Positions 28,074 through 37,178 of a stretch of 64,000 nt of DNA are shown here, one piece after another. The stretch lies in contig NZ_VTLB01000001.1 in the NCBI RefSeq assembly GCF_020514235.1, positions 124,001 to 188,000 on the forward strand, written 5' to 3'. The stretch comes from Synechococcus sp. MU1617. GTDB taxonomy: Bacteria > Cyanobacteriota > Cyanobacteriia > PCC-6307 > Cyanobiaceae. Made by a program: the position numbers and the translations under genes. Under the pieces are notes generated by a model. The model saw only the letters and a program-made list of their open reading frames with translations. It was not told the DNA's origin and made no database searches. Position 1 is the first letter of the stretch, and every line of letters begins with the position of its first letter.

Positions 28074-28849
28074 CGATCCGGCACCGACAGCATGGTCTCC
28101 AGATACTTCAGCGTCACTGCCCCCTCCTGGCAAGAGGCACCGGAAAGGACGGTTGCTGGTTGTCCAGGGTCTCCCAGGTGATCCAACACGGCTGTTGCCT
28201 CGTCAGCGGAATCACGCAAGGCTTCGGCATCCCAGGGGGAAGGGGTCAGCAGACAACGCAGACCTGCGGCTCTTGCTGCCGAGAGACCAGCGGCAGAATC
28301 TTCGACAGCAAGGCTGGCAGCACTGTTGGCCCCACTGCGTTTGAGAGCGAGAAGGTAGCCGTCCGGTGCTGGCTTGCCCGTAGCAACGTCATCCGATGTC
28401 ACCACGCCATCGAAGCTGGGGATCTGTTTCTGGATTTGTTCCAGCAGTGCCATCACCGACGCCAATCCGCTGGAGGTGACGATCCACTGCTGCACGCCGG
28501 CGCGGCTCAGCTCATGCAAAAGCCTCTTCACACCGGGGCGGAGATGCACGTGTCCTTCGCGGACCCGTTCCAGGTAATGCAAGCGTTTGCGATCACGCAC
28601 CTGGTCCAGTTGGTCCTGGGTGAGGGTCACCCCACAGGCTTCAGCGTGAAGCTTCACCCTGCGGAGTCCGCCTGGAATCGCCAGCAATCTGTTGTAGAGC
28701 GCTTCATCCCAAACGAAGGGGAGATCCAGCTCCTTGAAGGTCATGTTGAAAGCCGGTCGATGACCGCCCATTTCCGTGTCGGCCAAGGTGCCGTCCACAT
28801 CCCAAAAGACCGCTGAAAGTCTGTTCACCTTGAGCAGCAGCAACGGCAC
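28070..28849 (-). CDS. HAD-family hydrolase, CbbY-like
   Basis: 259 residues. The HAD nucleophile motif is FWDVDGTLADTE (about residue 14), with TSSGLASVMALL, GKPAPDGYLLAL and VEDSAAGLSAA as motifs II-IV. The helical cap and sequence order match CbbY/plant-type phosphatases; CbbY removes the inhibitory sugar xylulose-1,5-bisphosphate left by Rubisco. The substrate here is inferred only. It sits in a run HAD-ycf20-glycerate kinase, two members of which touch Calvin-cycle or photorespiratory carbon. Confidence 0.82.
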   Translation of the reverse strand: MPLLLLKVNRLSAVFWDVDGTLADTEMGGHRPAFNMTFKELDLPFVWDEALYNRLLAIPGGLRRVKLHAEACGVTLTQDQLDQVRDRKRLHYLERVREGHVHLRPGVKRLLHELSRAGVQQWIVTSSGLASVMALLEQIQKQIPSFDGVVTSDDVATGKPAPDGYLLALKRSGANSAASLAVEDSAAGLSAARAAGLRCLLTPSPWDAEALRDSADEATAVLDHLGDPGQPATVLSGASCQEGAVTLKYLETMLSVPDR

Positions 28850-28881
28850 AATGCTGGGACATCACCCCCTGTTGCGTTCCC

Positions 28882-30780
28882 TTGCCGGCTGTTCCGCTCC
28901 ATTGGTCCTGGTCCCTTCCAGCCGTGGTGGAACCATCCCCATTGCGAGGGCTTGATTTGCCTCTGGCGCTGCGCTGTGTGCTGCGGCGCAGGGGATTCAG
29001 CTCCACATCCGAGGCCGAGAAATTTCTCTCCCCTGGTGATCTGCCACCCACCCACGATCATTTCCCCGATCTCGAGCAGGCCTGTGCCCGTCTGGTGGCG
29101 GCCTGCCGATCCCGTGAGCGTGTCGCCATCTGTGGTGATTACGACGCCGATGGCATGACCAGCACAGCTCTGCTGTTGCGGGCGTTGGCCCCGCTGGGCG
29201 CTGAGCCGGAGCCAGCGATTCCGTCGCGGATGGAGGAGGGATATGGTCTCAATCCCGCCATGGTGCAGCGGCTCTACGACGATGGAGTGAGGCTTCTGGT
29301 CACCGTTGATAACGGAGTTGCCGCGAGGGAAGCCCTTGAACTGGCAGCGAGTTTGACCATGCAGGTGATCGTGACCGATCACCACACCATCCCGGCGGAG
29401 CGGCCGCCCATGACCGCACTCATTCACCCGGCCACCACGCCAGAGGACTCGCCCTACCGCGGACTGGCCGGCGTGGGCCTGGCCTATGTGCTGGCCCATG
29501 CCGTTGCCGAAGTGCTGAACAAACCAGAAGCGATCCGCGTTGCCCGTGATCTGTTTTGCATCGGCACGGTGGCCGATATGGCTCCTCTGGTGGGGGCAAA
29601 CCGCAGTTGGTTGCTTGAGGGGCTGAACCACCTGCACCGCTCCGAGTGCAAAGGCTTGCAAGCACTTCAGCGTCTGGCCGGTCTTGGAGAACGCCCGCTG
29701 ACGGCCGAGGACATCGGGTTTCAGCTTGCACCACGAATCAATGCTGTCGGTCGCCTCGGCGAACCGAGGCTCGTTGTGGACCTGCTTACGGCTGAGGATC
29801 CTGATTCAGCGATGGCCCTGGCACGCCGCTGTGATGATTACAACCGCCAGCGTCGGGATCTCTGCGATGCGATTGAAGCGGAGGCCGTGGCTCTGGTGGA
29901 AGCGGAGAGCGCTGACAACCTTCCGTCTTTTCTGCTGCTGGCACAAAGCCACTGGCACCACGGGGTGATTGGCATTGTTGCTGCCCGTCTGATGGAGCGT
30001 TATCACCGTCCCACCGCTCTGCTAGCCGGTGATGGTGATGGAAGCCTGCGCGCTTCGGTGCGTGGGCCCAGTGGCTTCGCTGTGGATCGTGCCCTCTGCA
30101 GTTGCAGTGATCTGTTGACCCGCTTTGGAGGCCATCCCGCTGCAGGGGGGTTCACCGTGAAAGCGGAGCTTGTCCATGCCCTGCATGAGCGCCTCTGCGC
30201 CGAGGCCGATGGTTGGCTGATGACCCAGGCTCAGGGGCGTCCCGTGCAACCTGACGCTCTGCTGCAGTTGAAGGATGTGAACTGGGATCTGTGGCGCCAC
30301 CTGCAATCCCTGGCCCCCTTCGGCATCGGTCATCCGAAACCGCTCTTCTGGACGCGAGGTGTGAGCGTTGAGGAGCGGCGGGACCTCAAGGGTGGACATC
30401 TGGCCCTGACGTTGCGCCAAGGGGACAGTGAGCGTCGCGCTATCGCCTGGCGATGGGATCCATCGGCGCCCGTCCCTGAGTGCTGTGACGTGGCTTACAG
30501 CATTTCGATCAACCGCTGGCAGGGTGAGCAGCGTCTCCAGCTGGAACTCAAAGCCATCCGCGCCCATACGGAGGTGGTGTTGATCGACCGCGGGTCACGG
30601 CAGTACACCGCCCGCTGGACGGAAAGCTCAGGGCTGACGCTCACCAATGGTGATGGTGAAACGCTTCAGGCGAGCGTTGAACAAGAAAGATCCCTCACCA
30701 GTGACAACGACCTGACGAGGGATCAGCGGGTGATTCAGTTGATCGAGGAAGCCTGTCTGGGATTAGGGCTTCGCCCTTAA
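28882..30780 (+). CDS. recJ: Single-stranded-DNA-specific exonuclease RecJ
   Basis: 632 residues from TTG. DHH-domain motifs DYDADGMTST (about residue 92), VTVDNG and VTDHHTIP, and the DHHA1 motif GGHPAAGGF (about 415), are intact, followed by an OB fold. RecJ is the 5'-3' single-strand exonuclease of RecF-pathway recombination and mismatch repair. It is divergent from the HAD gene, and the tiny psb30 gene converges on its 3' end. Confidence 0.93.
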   Translation: MPAVPLHWSWSLPAVVEPSPLRGLDLPLALRCVLRRRGFSSTSEAEKFLSPGDLPPTHDHFPDLEQACARLVAACRSRERVAICGDYDADGMTSTALLLRALAPLGAEPEPAIPSRMEEGYGLNPAMVQRLYDDGVRLLVTVDNGVAAREALELAASLTMQVIVTDHHTIPAERPPMTALIHPATTPEDSPYRGLAGVGLAYVLAHAVAEVLNKPEAIRVARDLFCIGTVADMAPLVGANRSWLLEGLNHLHRSECKGLQALQRLAGLGERPLTAEDIGFQLAPRINAVGRLGEPRLVVDLLTAEDPDSAMALARRCDDYNRQRRDLCDAIEAEAVALVEAESADNLPSFLLLAQSHWHHGVIGIVAARLMERYHRPTALLAGDGDGSLRASVRGPSGFAVDRALCSCSDLLTRFGGHPAAGGFTVKAELVHALHERLCAEADGWLMTQAQGRPVQPDALLQLKDVNWDLWRHLQSLAPFGIGHPKPLFWTRGVSVEERRDLKGGHLALTLRQGDSERRAIAWRWDPSAPVPECCDVAYSISINRWQGEQRLQLELKAIRAHTEVVLIDRGSRQYTARWTESSGLTLTNGDGETLQASVEQERSLTSDNDLTRDQRVIQLIEEACLGLGLRP

Positions 30781-30790
30781 GGCGATGCGA

Positions 30791-30898
30791 TCAGAGCGCA
30801 CCGCGGCGGTAGAAGAGGATGAAGATGACAGCGGGACCTGCAATGGTGATCATCGCCAGGGCGGCAAAGTTGGCGATCAGGTGAATGTCAAAGCCCAT
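30791..30898 (-). CDS. psb30: Photosystem II protein Psb30 (Ycf12)
   Basis: Only 35 residues, read on the minus strand from ATG at 30898. One membrane helix with the Psb30 signature [20 protein letters not shown]; the IAGP...RRG pattern is diagnostic. Psb30 is a single-helix subunit at the edge of photosystem II near PsbJ and cytochrome b559, and supports stability under high light. It lies in the 226-base gap between recJ and the YkgJ gene. Confidence 0.85.
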   Translation of the reverse strand: MGFDIHLIANFAALAMITIAGPAVIFILFYRRGAL

Positions 30899-31006
30899 GG
30901 CGATGCAGCGCTGTCCGAAATCGTTACGCCTCCCAGGCTACGGGGCTCTGTCCCGACAGCGACGGATTGGTTCTGATCTCTGTGATGGCTTGTCACAGCT
31001 TCAGTC

Positions 31007-31381
31007 ATGAGCCGAACGACGCCGCAATGGACTTGTATCAAGCACTGCGGAGCCTGTTGCCGGCTCGCTCCGGAAGAACGGGCTGACGCCCTGGCGGCCT
31101 TGAGCGAAGAGCAACAACGCACCTATTTGGCCATGGTTGGTCCCGACGGCTGGTGCATTCACTACGACACGGGCAGTCAGCGATGCACGATTTATGAGGA
31201 GCGTCCTGACTTTTGTCGTGTGAGTGGCCTGGGCCGTCTGTTTGACGTTCCCGATGATCAGTTCGATGCCTTTGCCATCGCTTGTTGCCAACAGCAGATT
31301 CGCAGCAGCTATGGCGGTCGCAGTGGCGTGATGCGTAGGTTCAATCGCGCTCAGACCTCTGGAGGCTCTGTTGATGAGTGA
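31007..31381 (+). CDS. YkgJ-family cysteine-cluster protein
   Basis: 124 residues. The Cys pattern CIKHCGACCRL near the N-terminus, then GWCIHYD, RCTIYEERPDFCRV and CC near residue 95, is the YkgJ zinc/iron-chelating family. The protein is soluble and presumably binds a metal ion or Fe-S cluster. Its stop overlaps the start of the first GDT1-type transporter gene (ATG at 31374), so it probably belongs to that metal-related operon. Confidence 0.82.
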   Translation: MSRTTPQWTCIKHCGACCRLAPEERADALAALSEEQQRTYLAMVGPDGWCIHYDTGSQRCTIYEERPDFCRVSGLGRLFDVPDDQFDAFAIACCQQQIRSSYGGRSGVMRRFNRAQTSGGSVDE

Positions 31382-31703
31382 GCAAACCAGCCCTGAGTCG
31401 CGCAGCTTTGCTGCCGTTCTGTTCAGCACCTTCACCACGGTTTTTATTGCTGAACTTGGCGACAAAACGCAGTTGGCAACGCTCTTGCTCTCGGCCCAGT
31501 CGGGCTCACCGGTTCTGGTGTTCATTGGTGCCGCTCTAGCGTTGATTGCCTCCAGCCTTGTGGGCGTTCTCGTGGGTCAATGGTTGGCCAAAACCCTTCC
31601 GCCTGAGCGTCTTGAACTGATGGCTGGAGTGCTGATGGTGGCGCTTGGCATCTGGCTGGGTCTCCAGGCTGCCCGCTCCCTTTGGCTCAATGTCGCGAGC
31701 TGA
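31374..31703 (+). CDS. GDT1/TMEM165 family half-transporter, first copy
   Basis: About 109 residues, three membrane helices. The signature ELGDKTQLATLLL is the GDT1 (UPF0016) cation-exchange motif. Full-length members have two such halves in one chain; here each half is a separate gene and they must pair. Cyanobacterial homologues export manganese from the cytosol or load it into thylakoids. It overlaps the YkgJ gene by 8 bases and ends 2 bases before the second copy. Confidence 0.85.
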   Translation: MSEQTSPESRSFAAVLFSTFTTVFIAELGDKTQLATLLLSAQSGSPVLVFIGAALALIASSLVGVLVGQWLAKTLPPERLELMAGVLMVALGIWLGLQAARSLWLNVAS

Positions 31704-31705
31704 CG

Positions 31706-32023
31706 ATGGATTTTCCACTTCTGATTTCAACCTTCTTGACCGTGTTCCTGGCCGAACTCGGTGACAAGACCCAACTCGCCACCGTTGCCATCAGCGGCAC
31801 GTCCAATCGCCCCCTGGCTGTGTTTCTGGGCTCATCATCCGCGTTGGTTCTTGCCAGTTTGCTCGGGGCCTTTGCTGGTGGATCCGTTGCGACGGTGATT
31901 CCCAGTGACTTACTTCAGCTGTTGGCCTCGCTGGGTTTCCTTGTGATCGGTGGTCGTTTGCTGGTTCCTCTGTTCCGTGAGACAGAACCCGCCGCGGACG
32001 GGGATCAAACTCCTGAGTCCTAG
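31706..32023 (+). CDS. GDT1/TMEM165 family half-transporter, second copy
   Basis: About 105 residues with the same motif, ELGDKTQLATVAI, and three helices. The ATG at 31706 sits 2 bases after the stop of the first copy, a spacing that gives near-equal synthesis and supports a heterodimeric Mn2+/H+ exchanger. The C-terminal tail is acidic (ETEPAADGDQTPES). Sequence divergence from copy one outside the motif suggests the two halves have distinct roles. Confidence 0.85.
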   Translation: MDFPLLISTFLTVFLAELGDKTQLATVAISGTSNRPLAVFLGSSSALVLASLLGAFAGGSVATVIPSDLLQLLASLGFLVIGGRLLVPLFRETEPAADGDQTPES

Positions 32024-32123
32024 GGTGGGCTTTGGAGGGCTGACTCCGCATGGCCTGCTGAACAGCGTCGGCCGCCCCTTCCGTCTCTCCCGGCCCTGAT
32101 GGTCGGTTTCTGCGCACGCCACG

Positions 32124-34445
32124 ATGAAATTCACGGTTGCCGATCTGCTGGATCAGCTCTCGACAGAGCATCCATCCGAGCCAGACCAACTGGCCAAGAT
32201 CCTCAAGCTCAGCAACAAAACGGATAAAGCATCACTTGAGTTGGCCGTTTCATCACTCGTGAAGATCGGTGTGATCGAACAGACGAGTGAGGGAGGTCTC
32301 ACACGACCCCAACAGAGTGACCTGATTGATGCCCGCCTGCGTTGCAGCAGCAAAGGCTTCTGCTTCGCTATTCGCGATGACGGCGGCGAAGATATCTATA
32401 TCCGCGACCATCAGCTCAACCACGCCTGGAATGGCGATCGTGTGCTGGTGCGGGTGACGAGGGATGGTGGACGCCGCCGCTCACCAGAAGGTGGCGTGCA
32501 ATGCATCCTTGAAAGGGCCACTCAATCGCTCTTGGCTCAGGTGGAGCAGCAGAGCGAGCAGCTGCTGGCCGCCCCCTTGGACGACAGGGTGCTCGCTGGT
32601 ATTGAACTTCCAGCAGAGGACTTAAAGCATCTCCCCGGCGATGAAGTCTCCAGCGTTGTCGAGGTGCGCATCGATCGCTACCCCTTGGCGCAGCATGCTG
32701 CCGCCGGTCATGTTGTGCGATCTCTCCCGCTCAACGGCGGACCTGCAGCAGATCGAGACCTGTTACTAACCAAGGCTGGGCTTCAAGACCGTCCGGCTGC
32801 ACCCCGAAGCTCTGGCAAAAACCCTGCGACCAAGGGCCGGGTTGATCTCACGGAGCAACCTTCGTTGCTTCTCAAGGGATGGACTCAGGAGGATGCGCCG
32901 GGGTTGCCTGCCGTGCATGTTGAGGCCATGGACGGTGGTTGTCGCCTCTGGGTCCATGTGCCCAGCGTGGGCGAGCGGATCGGGATAGGCAACAGCCTTG
33001 ATGCCTGCCTGCGCGATCGCGGCGAAGCGCTTTGCCTCGGTCAAGTCTGGCAACCCCTGCTGACTCCGGCCCTCAACAAGGCCACCAGCTTCTCCGCTGG
33101 GTCCGAGGCTGACGCCATCAGCGTTCGGCTCGATATCTCAGCCAACGGTGAGGTGAGCAATTGGGAGTTCATGCTGAGCTCGGTGCGTCCCGTCGCCGAC
33201 GTCTGCGCTGAGCAGTTGATCGCCCTTGCGGAACGCAAACCCAAGGCGCGCAGCATTCCTGCGGCGCTCAAACCGATCAAAGACCAGCTCGGTCAGTTGG
33301 AGACCCTGCGGTTCTGCAGCACCCTGCTGTTGGAGCATGAGCGCATCAACGGGGTTGTGCAACTCAATCTCTGCCCTCCACAGCTGGAGGCCCTTGGTGA
33401 CCTGCGCAGCGCAGATCCATCCGGTTTGCGGCATCGCTGGGTTGATGCGTTCAACCCGTTGGACCCCCATGCGTTCCTTCAGCCTCTGTTGAGGGCTGCT
33501 GACCGTGCATGGACCGCCCAACGACTCGATCTGCAATTGCCTGGGATCACCATCGAGGCGGATGAACCTGATGGCAGCGTGCTGACCGATGTGGCGAAGA
33601 CAGCCATTGCCTTGGATCTCCCCCTTGAGCTGGATGACGACGGCAGCCCATCAGCTTCGGAACTGATTCAGGTGTTCAAAGACAGCAGTCAACGCCGGGT
33701 GCTTGAACAGCAGCTCAGTCACGCCCTGCCACAGCTTTGCCTTGTGGCATCGAAAGAAGCCACCCCGGCGTCAGCAGTTTCCGATGGGGAGGAGGCTGCT
33801 TTGAGCAGCCCCAAGACTTCTCTTACTCCATGGACTTGTGCCACCCAGCACTACGCCCATCTGGTGAATCAACAGGTGATCGTTGCGCTGCTGACCGAGG
33901 CCAAGGATCGTCCAACCGTGCGTCACAAGACGCGCCTGAAGCTTGGGCTTAAGGGTGCCGGTGCTGATCTCACATGGCCCCTGTTCACGGCATCCCAGGA
34001 AGAGAAACTGAACGGATTGGTGAACGAGCGCACCGTGCAGCGGCTCAACAGCCGTCGACGTCAGGTGTTGGAACTGGAAAAGGATCTGCTGTCGATGATC
34101 CAAGCTCGTTCAGCCCAGCCCCTGATCGGCCAACAGGTGGAAGGCCACATCAGTGGTGTTCAGAGCTATGGCTTCTTTGTTGAAGTTGGTGAGAGTCGTG
34201 TTGAGGGGCTGGTTCATGTGAGCTCCCTCAACGATGACTGGTACGAATACAGATCACGCCAGAATCGCTTGGTCGGGCGCAAGAACCGTCAGACCTATCA
34301 ACTCGGCGACACCGTTCAGGTGCGCGTGATCAATGTGGATGTTCTGCGTAACCAGATCGACCTCGAGGTCATCAGTCAGGGTTCCAATGGCTCCAGTGAG
34401 CCTGAATCTTCGGAACCTTTGCCCGTGGCCCTCAGCGAGCGCTGA
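32124..34445 (+). CDS. RNase R/II-family protein with degenerate catalytic motifs
   Basis: 773 residues. An RNase R-like N-terminus has a winged-helix (about 1-65) and cold-shock domain (GFCFAIRDDGGEDIYIRDHQ, about 75-115). The C-terminus has an S1 domain (EGHISGVQSYGFFVEVGES, about 668-745). The RNB region aligns in layout, but the acidic metal-binding signature is replaced (residues 253-270 read GWTQEDAPGLPAVHVEA). The TSPIRRY clamp is also replaced (TPWTCATQHYAHLVNQ, about 568-583). I infer a non-catalytic RNA-binding paralogue of the intact enzyme at 9065. The reading frame is full length, so it is not a decaying pseudogene. Confidence 0.82.
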   Translation: MKFTVADLLDQLSTEHPSEPDQLAKILKLSNKTDKASLELAVSSLVKIGVIEQTSEGGLTRPQQSDLIDARLRCSSKGFCFAIRDDGGEDIYIRDHQLNHAWNGDRVLVRVTRDGGRRRSPEGGVQCILERATQSLLAQVEQQSEQLLAAPLDDRVLAGIELPAEDLKHLPGDEVSSVVEVRIDRYPLAQHAAAGHVVRSLPLNGGPAADRDLLLTKAGLQDRPAAPRSSGKNPATKGRVDLTEQPSLLLKGWTQEDAPGLPAVHVEAMDGGCRLWVHVPSVGERIGIGNSLDACLRDRGEALCLGQVWQPLLTPALNKATSFSAGSEADAISVRLDISANGEVSNWEFMLSSVRPVADVCAEQLIALAERKPKARSIPAALKPIKDQLGQLETLRFCSTLLLEHERINGVVQLNLCPPQLEALGDLRSADPSGLRHRWVDAFNPLDPHAFLQPLLRAADRAWTAQRLDLQLPGITIEADEPDGSVLTDVAKTAIALDLPLELDDDGSPSASELIQVFKDSSQRRVLEQQLSHALPQLCLVASKEATPASAVSDGEEAALSSPKTSLTPWTCATQHYAHLVNQQVIVALLTEAKDRPTVRHKTRLKLGLKGAGADLTWPLFTASQEEKLNGLVNERTVQRLNSRRRQVLELEKDLLSMIQARSAQPLIGQQVEGHISGVQSYGFFVEVGESRVEGLVHVSSLNDDWYEYRSRQNRLVGRKNRQTYQLGDTVQVRVINVDVLRNQIDLEVISQGSNGSSEPESSEPLPVALSER

Positions 34446-34448
34446 GTG

Positions 34449-35057
34449 ATGCATCCCTATGTGCTTGCCGTCACCGGTGCATCGGCCCAACCACTGGCCG
34501 AGCGCGCCCTACAGCTGCTGTTGCAGAACGGGCGCGCGGTGCATCTCGTGCTCAGCCATGGTGCCCATGAGGTCTTCCGTGCGGAACAGGGCCTGTCCAT
34601 TCCTGTGGATCCTGTCAAGCAACGCGAGTTCTGGAGAGACAGGCTTGCAGTGGAGAGCGGCGAACTCACCTGTCATCGCTGGAATGATCAAGCTGCCTGC
34701 ATCGCGAGTGGGAGCTACAAAACCCGGGCGATGGTCATCGTTCCCTGCAGTATGGGTACCGTCGGGCGGATCCATGCCGGTATTGCAGCTGATCTGATCG
34801 AACGTTGTGCAGATGTGCATCTGAAGGAGCGCCGTCCTCTGGTGATTGCTCCGCGGGAGATGCCCTTCAACCTCATTCACCTCCGCAACCTCACCGGCCT
34901 GGCTGAGGCTGGAGCAACCATTGCCGCTCCCATCCCGGCGTGGTATACCCGGCCCGATTCGTTGCAAGAGATGGTGGACTTTTTAGTGGTGCGCTTGTTC
35001 GATGGTCTGGAGGAAGACCTCGCACCCCTGAAACGCTGGAACGGCCCCCTGGAATGA
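34449..35057 (+). CDS. ubiX: UbiX-family flavin prenyltransferase
   Basis: About 202 residues. Typical features are AVTGASAQPLAERALQLLL at the N-terminus, VIVPCSMGTVGRIHAG in the middle, and RPLVIAPREMPFNLIHLRN. UbiX prenylates FMN to make the cofactor of UbiD decarboxylases; in cyanobacteria this feeds plastoquinone synthesis. The ATG at 34449 follows the upstream stop by 3 bases, and its own stop overlaps the next ATG (ATGA). Confidence 0.9.
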   Translation: MHPYVLAVTGASAQPLAERALQLLLQNGRAVHLVLSHGAHEVFRAEQGLSIPVDPVKQREFWRDRLAVESGELTCHRWNDQAACIASGSYKTRAMVIVPCSMGTVGRIHAGIAADLIERCADVHLKERRPLVIAPREMPFNLIHLRNLTGLAEAGATIAAPIPAWYTRPDSLQEMVDFLVVRLFDGLEEDLAPLKRWNGPLE

Positions 35058-35527
35058 GCATGTTTCAGCGGCTGCTCCTGATTCCCTGCCTGGCGCCACT
35101 GCTGGCCTTGCTGGTTCTGTCCGCCACCAACGTCGGAGACAAGACCCGGATCCGTCTGCTGGTGTGGACAACACCTCCGCTCCCCGTTGGGGCGTGGACA
35201 GCAATGGCTGGCGTTGGTGGTGCGGCCGGAGCGGCTGTCGCAGCTTTTCTGGTATCGCCAGTGGAGCGTCCTCTGAGTCGCCAAAGGCGTTCCCCCGTTC
35301 AACCGGAGTTGGATGAGAGGGGCTACGCGGCCAACGCACCGACACCCAGATCGAGCGCAAACCCTGGCCCCGAACGAGATGTGAGAGAGCCGGCTCCAAC
35401 GGTTTCTGTGGCCTACCGCGTGATTCAACGCCCTTCATCAGCCCCCCAGCAGCCAGAAGCTTCAGCCGTGGCCTCCGCCCCACAGGACTTGAGTGATTGG
35501 GGAGATGATCCGGAGTCGAACTGGTAA
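35054..35527 (+). CDS. Hypothetical membrane protein, 157 aa
   Basis: Two N-terminal helices (about 4-22 LLLIPCLAPLLALLVLS; 45-65 GAWTAMAGVGGAAGAAVAAFLV) and a long Pro/Ser/Arg-rich cytosolic tail ending DWGDDPESNW. The N-terminal two-helix layout resembles LapA-type proteins, but I cannot assign a family. The start overlaps the ubiX stop by 4 bases, so it is cotranslated with ubiX. The acidic aromatic end motif is likely conserved. Confidence 0.65.
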   Translation: MSMFQRLLLIPCLAPLLALLVLSATNVGDKTRIRLLVWTTPPLPVGAWTAMAGVGGAAGAAVAAFLVSPVERPLSRQRRSPVQPELDERGYAANAPTPRSSANPGPERDVREPAPTVSVAYRVIQRPSSAPQQPEASAVASAPQDLSDWGDDPESNW

Positions 35528-35572
35528 GCAACGCACCAAGCTGCTTACAGTTGCGCCAGCAATGCTTGATCG

Positions 35573-36010
35573 GTGAGCGAAACCCCAGTCGAGAAGCCGT
35601 CTTCAGGTCAAGACGCCCCCGCCAAAGCGGCGCCAAAAGCCAAGCCTCCCAAACCGGAGGACAAGCCCTTCCCTGAATTCATCGACACGCTGTTTCTGCC
35701 GGCCGTCGCCAAACAGCTGGCCGAACACGACATCAAAGCTGATCGGCTTGAGCGCGTGGACGGGCAGCGTCCTGTCGTCGGTGGTGAATGTCCGATGGTG
35801 GTTGGCGAATTGCCTGGGGGCCGCCGCTTCTGGGTCTGCTTCTCCAAGGCCGACATCAACAGCACCAAGGTGATTGCCCTTGCTGATCCCGGTAGTGAGC
35901 CAACGCTGCTGGAGAGCTTTCTGATCGATGAGAAGCGAATGTCCTTGCCCCTTCTTGTGTCCCGCCTGTTGCAACGGCTTAACGGCCAAAAGTGGCTGGG
36001 AGGTAACTAA
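35573..36010 (+). CDS. DUF2996 domain protein
   Basis: 145 residues from GTG. A Lys/Pro/Ala-rich disordered start (about 1-32) precedes a compact alpha/beta domain (PFPEFIDTLFLPAVAKQLAEH, then GGRRFWVCFSKADINSTKVIALAD). It matches the cyanobacterial/plastid DUF2996 family; a plant member has been linked to thylakoid biogenesis, but I do not transfer that role. It is followed 66 bases later by acsF. Confidence 0.75.
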   Translation: MSETPVEKPSSGQDAPAKAAPKAKPPKPEDKPFPEFIDTLFLPAVAKQLAEHDIKADRLERVDGQRPVVGGECPMVVGELPGGRRFWVCFSKADINSTKVIALADPGSEPTLLESFLIDEKRMSLPLLVSRLLQRLNGQKWLGGN

Positions 36011-36076
36011 CCGACGGCGTTGGCCTCGGGAGTCGGGCTGACAGGCCTACATTGGCAGGATCGTGAACCGCAACTG

Positions 36077-37147
36077 ATGGTCCCTCCCACCGCCGTGGCC
36101 GAAGGCAGCGCTGTAGCCATCAAGGATCCTGTCAAGGACACAATCCTGACCCCTCGCTTCTACACCACCGATTTCGAAGCGATGGCGGCAATGGACCTTC
36201 AGCCCAATGAGGCTGAACTGGAAGCCATCTGTGAAGAGTTCAGGAAGGATTACAACCGACACCATTTCGTTCGGAACGAAGAGTTTGAAGGCGCCGCTGA
36301 CAAGCTCGATCCGGAAACACGCAAGGTGTTCATCGAATTCCTCGAGCAGAGCTGCACGTCGGAATTTTCAGGATTCCTTCTCTACAAGGAGCTGAGCCGC
36401 CGCATCAAAGCCAAAAATCCGCTTCTGGCGGAGTGCTTCGCTCACATGGCTCGTGACGAAGCTCGCCACGCCGGTTTCCTCAACAAGTCGATGGGCGACT
36501 TCGGGATGCAGCTGGATCTCGGCTTCCTGACGGCCAACAAGGACTACACGTTCTTTAAGCCGAAATTCATCTTTTACGCCACTTACCTGTCTGAAAAGAT
36601 CGGCTATTGGCGTTACATCGCCATTTACCGTCACCTCGAAAAGAATCCCGACAGCAAGATCTTCCCGATCTTCAATTTCTTCGAGAACTGGTGTCAGGAC
36701 GAAAACCGTCATGGCGATTTTTTCGATGCCTTAATGAAGGCTCAACCGGACACGGTTCGTGGACCGATCGCCAAGCTCTGGTGCCGCTTCTTCCTGCTGG
36801 CGGTTTTCGCCACAATGTATGTGCGTGACGTGGCTCGCAAGGACTTCTACGAGGCTCTCGGATTGGACGCTCGCACCTACGACAAGATGGTGATCGAGAA
36901 GACCAATGAAACCTCTGCGCGCGTTTTTCCTGTTGTTCTTGATGTGAACAACGACAAATTCTGGACCCGCCTCGAACGCCTTGTAGCGAACAATGCCGCC
37001 CTCGAAAAAGCTGATGCCAGCGGTGCTATTGCTCCTGTGAAGCTGCTGCGGAAGCTGCCCTTCTGGATCCGTAATGGTGCCGAAATGGCCAAGCTTTTCC
37101 TGATGCCTGCGGTCGACAGCGAACGCTTCCAGCCTGCCGTGCGCTGA
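36077..37147 (+). CDS. acsF: Mg-protoporphyrin IX monomethyl ester oxidative cyclase AcsF
   Basis: 356 residues from the ATG at 36077. Di-iron ligands are in the ferritin-like motifs DEARHAGF (about residue 132) and DENRHGDFF (about residue 209), with conserved [17 protein letters not shown] earlier. AcsF (ChlE) is the aerobic cyclase that forms ring E of chlorophyll in an O2-dependent reaction. Length is typical. It is the first of a same-strand run leading to tldD, tldE and fmt. Confidence 0.95.
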   Translation: MVPPTAVAEGSAVAIKDPVKDTILTPRFYTTDFEAMAAMDLQPNEAELEAICEEFRKDYNRHHFVRNEEFEGAADKLDPETRKVFIEFLEQSCTSEFSGFLLYKELSRRIKAKNPLLAECFAHMARDEARHAGFLNKSMGDFGMQLDLGFLTANKDYTFFKPKFIFYATYLSEKIGYWRYIAIYRHLEKNPDSKIFPIFNFFENWCQDENRHGDFFDALMKAQPDTVRGPIAKLWCRFFLLAVFATMYVRDVARKDFYEALGLDARTYDKMVIEKTNETSARVFPVVLDVNNDKFWTRLERLVANNAALEKADASGAIAPVKLLRKLPFWIRNGAEMAKLFLMPAVDSERFQPAVR

Positions 37148-37178
37148 GGGACTACCTCAGCTCAACCGAGGAGATTTC

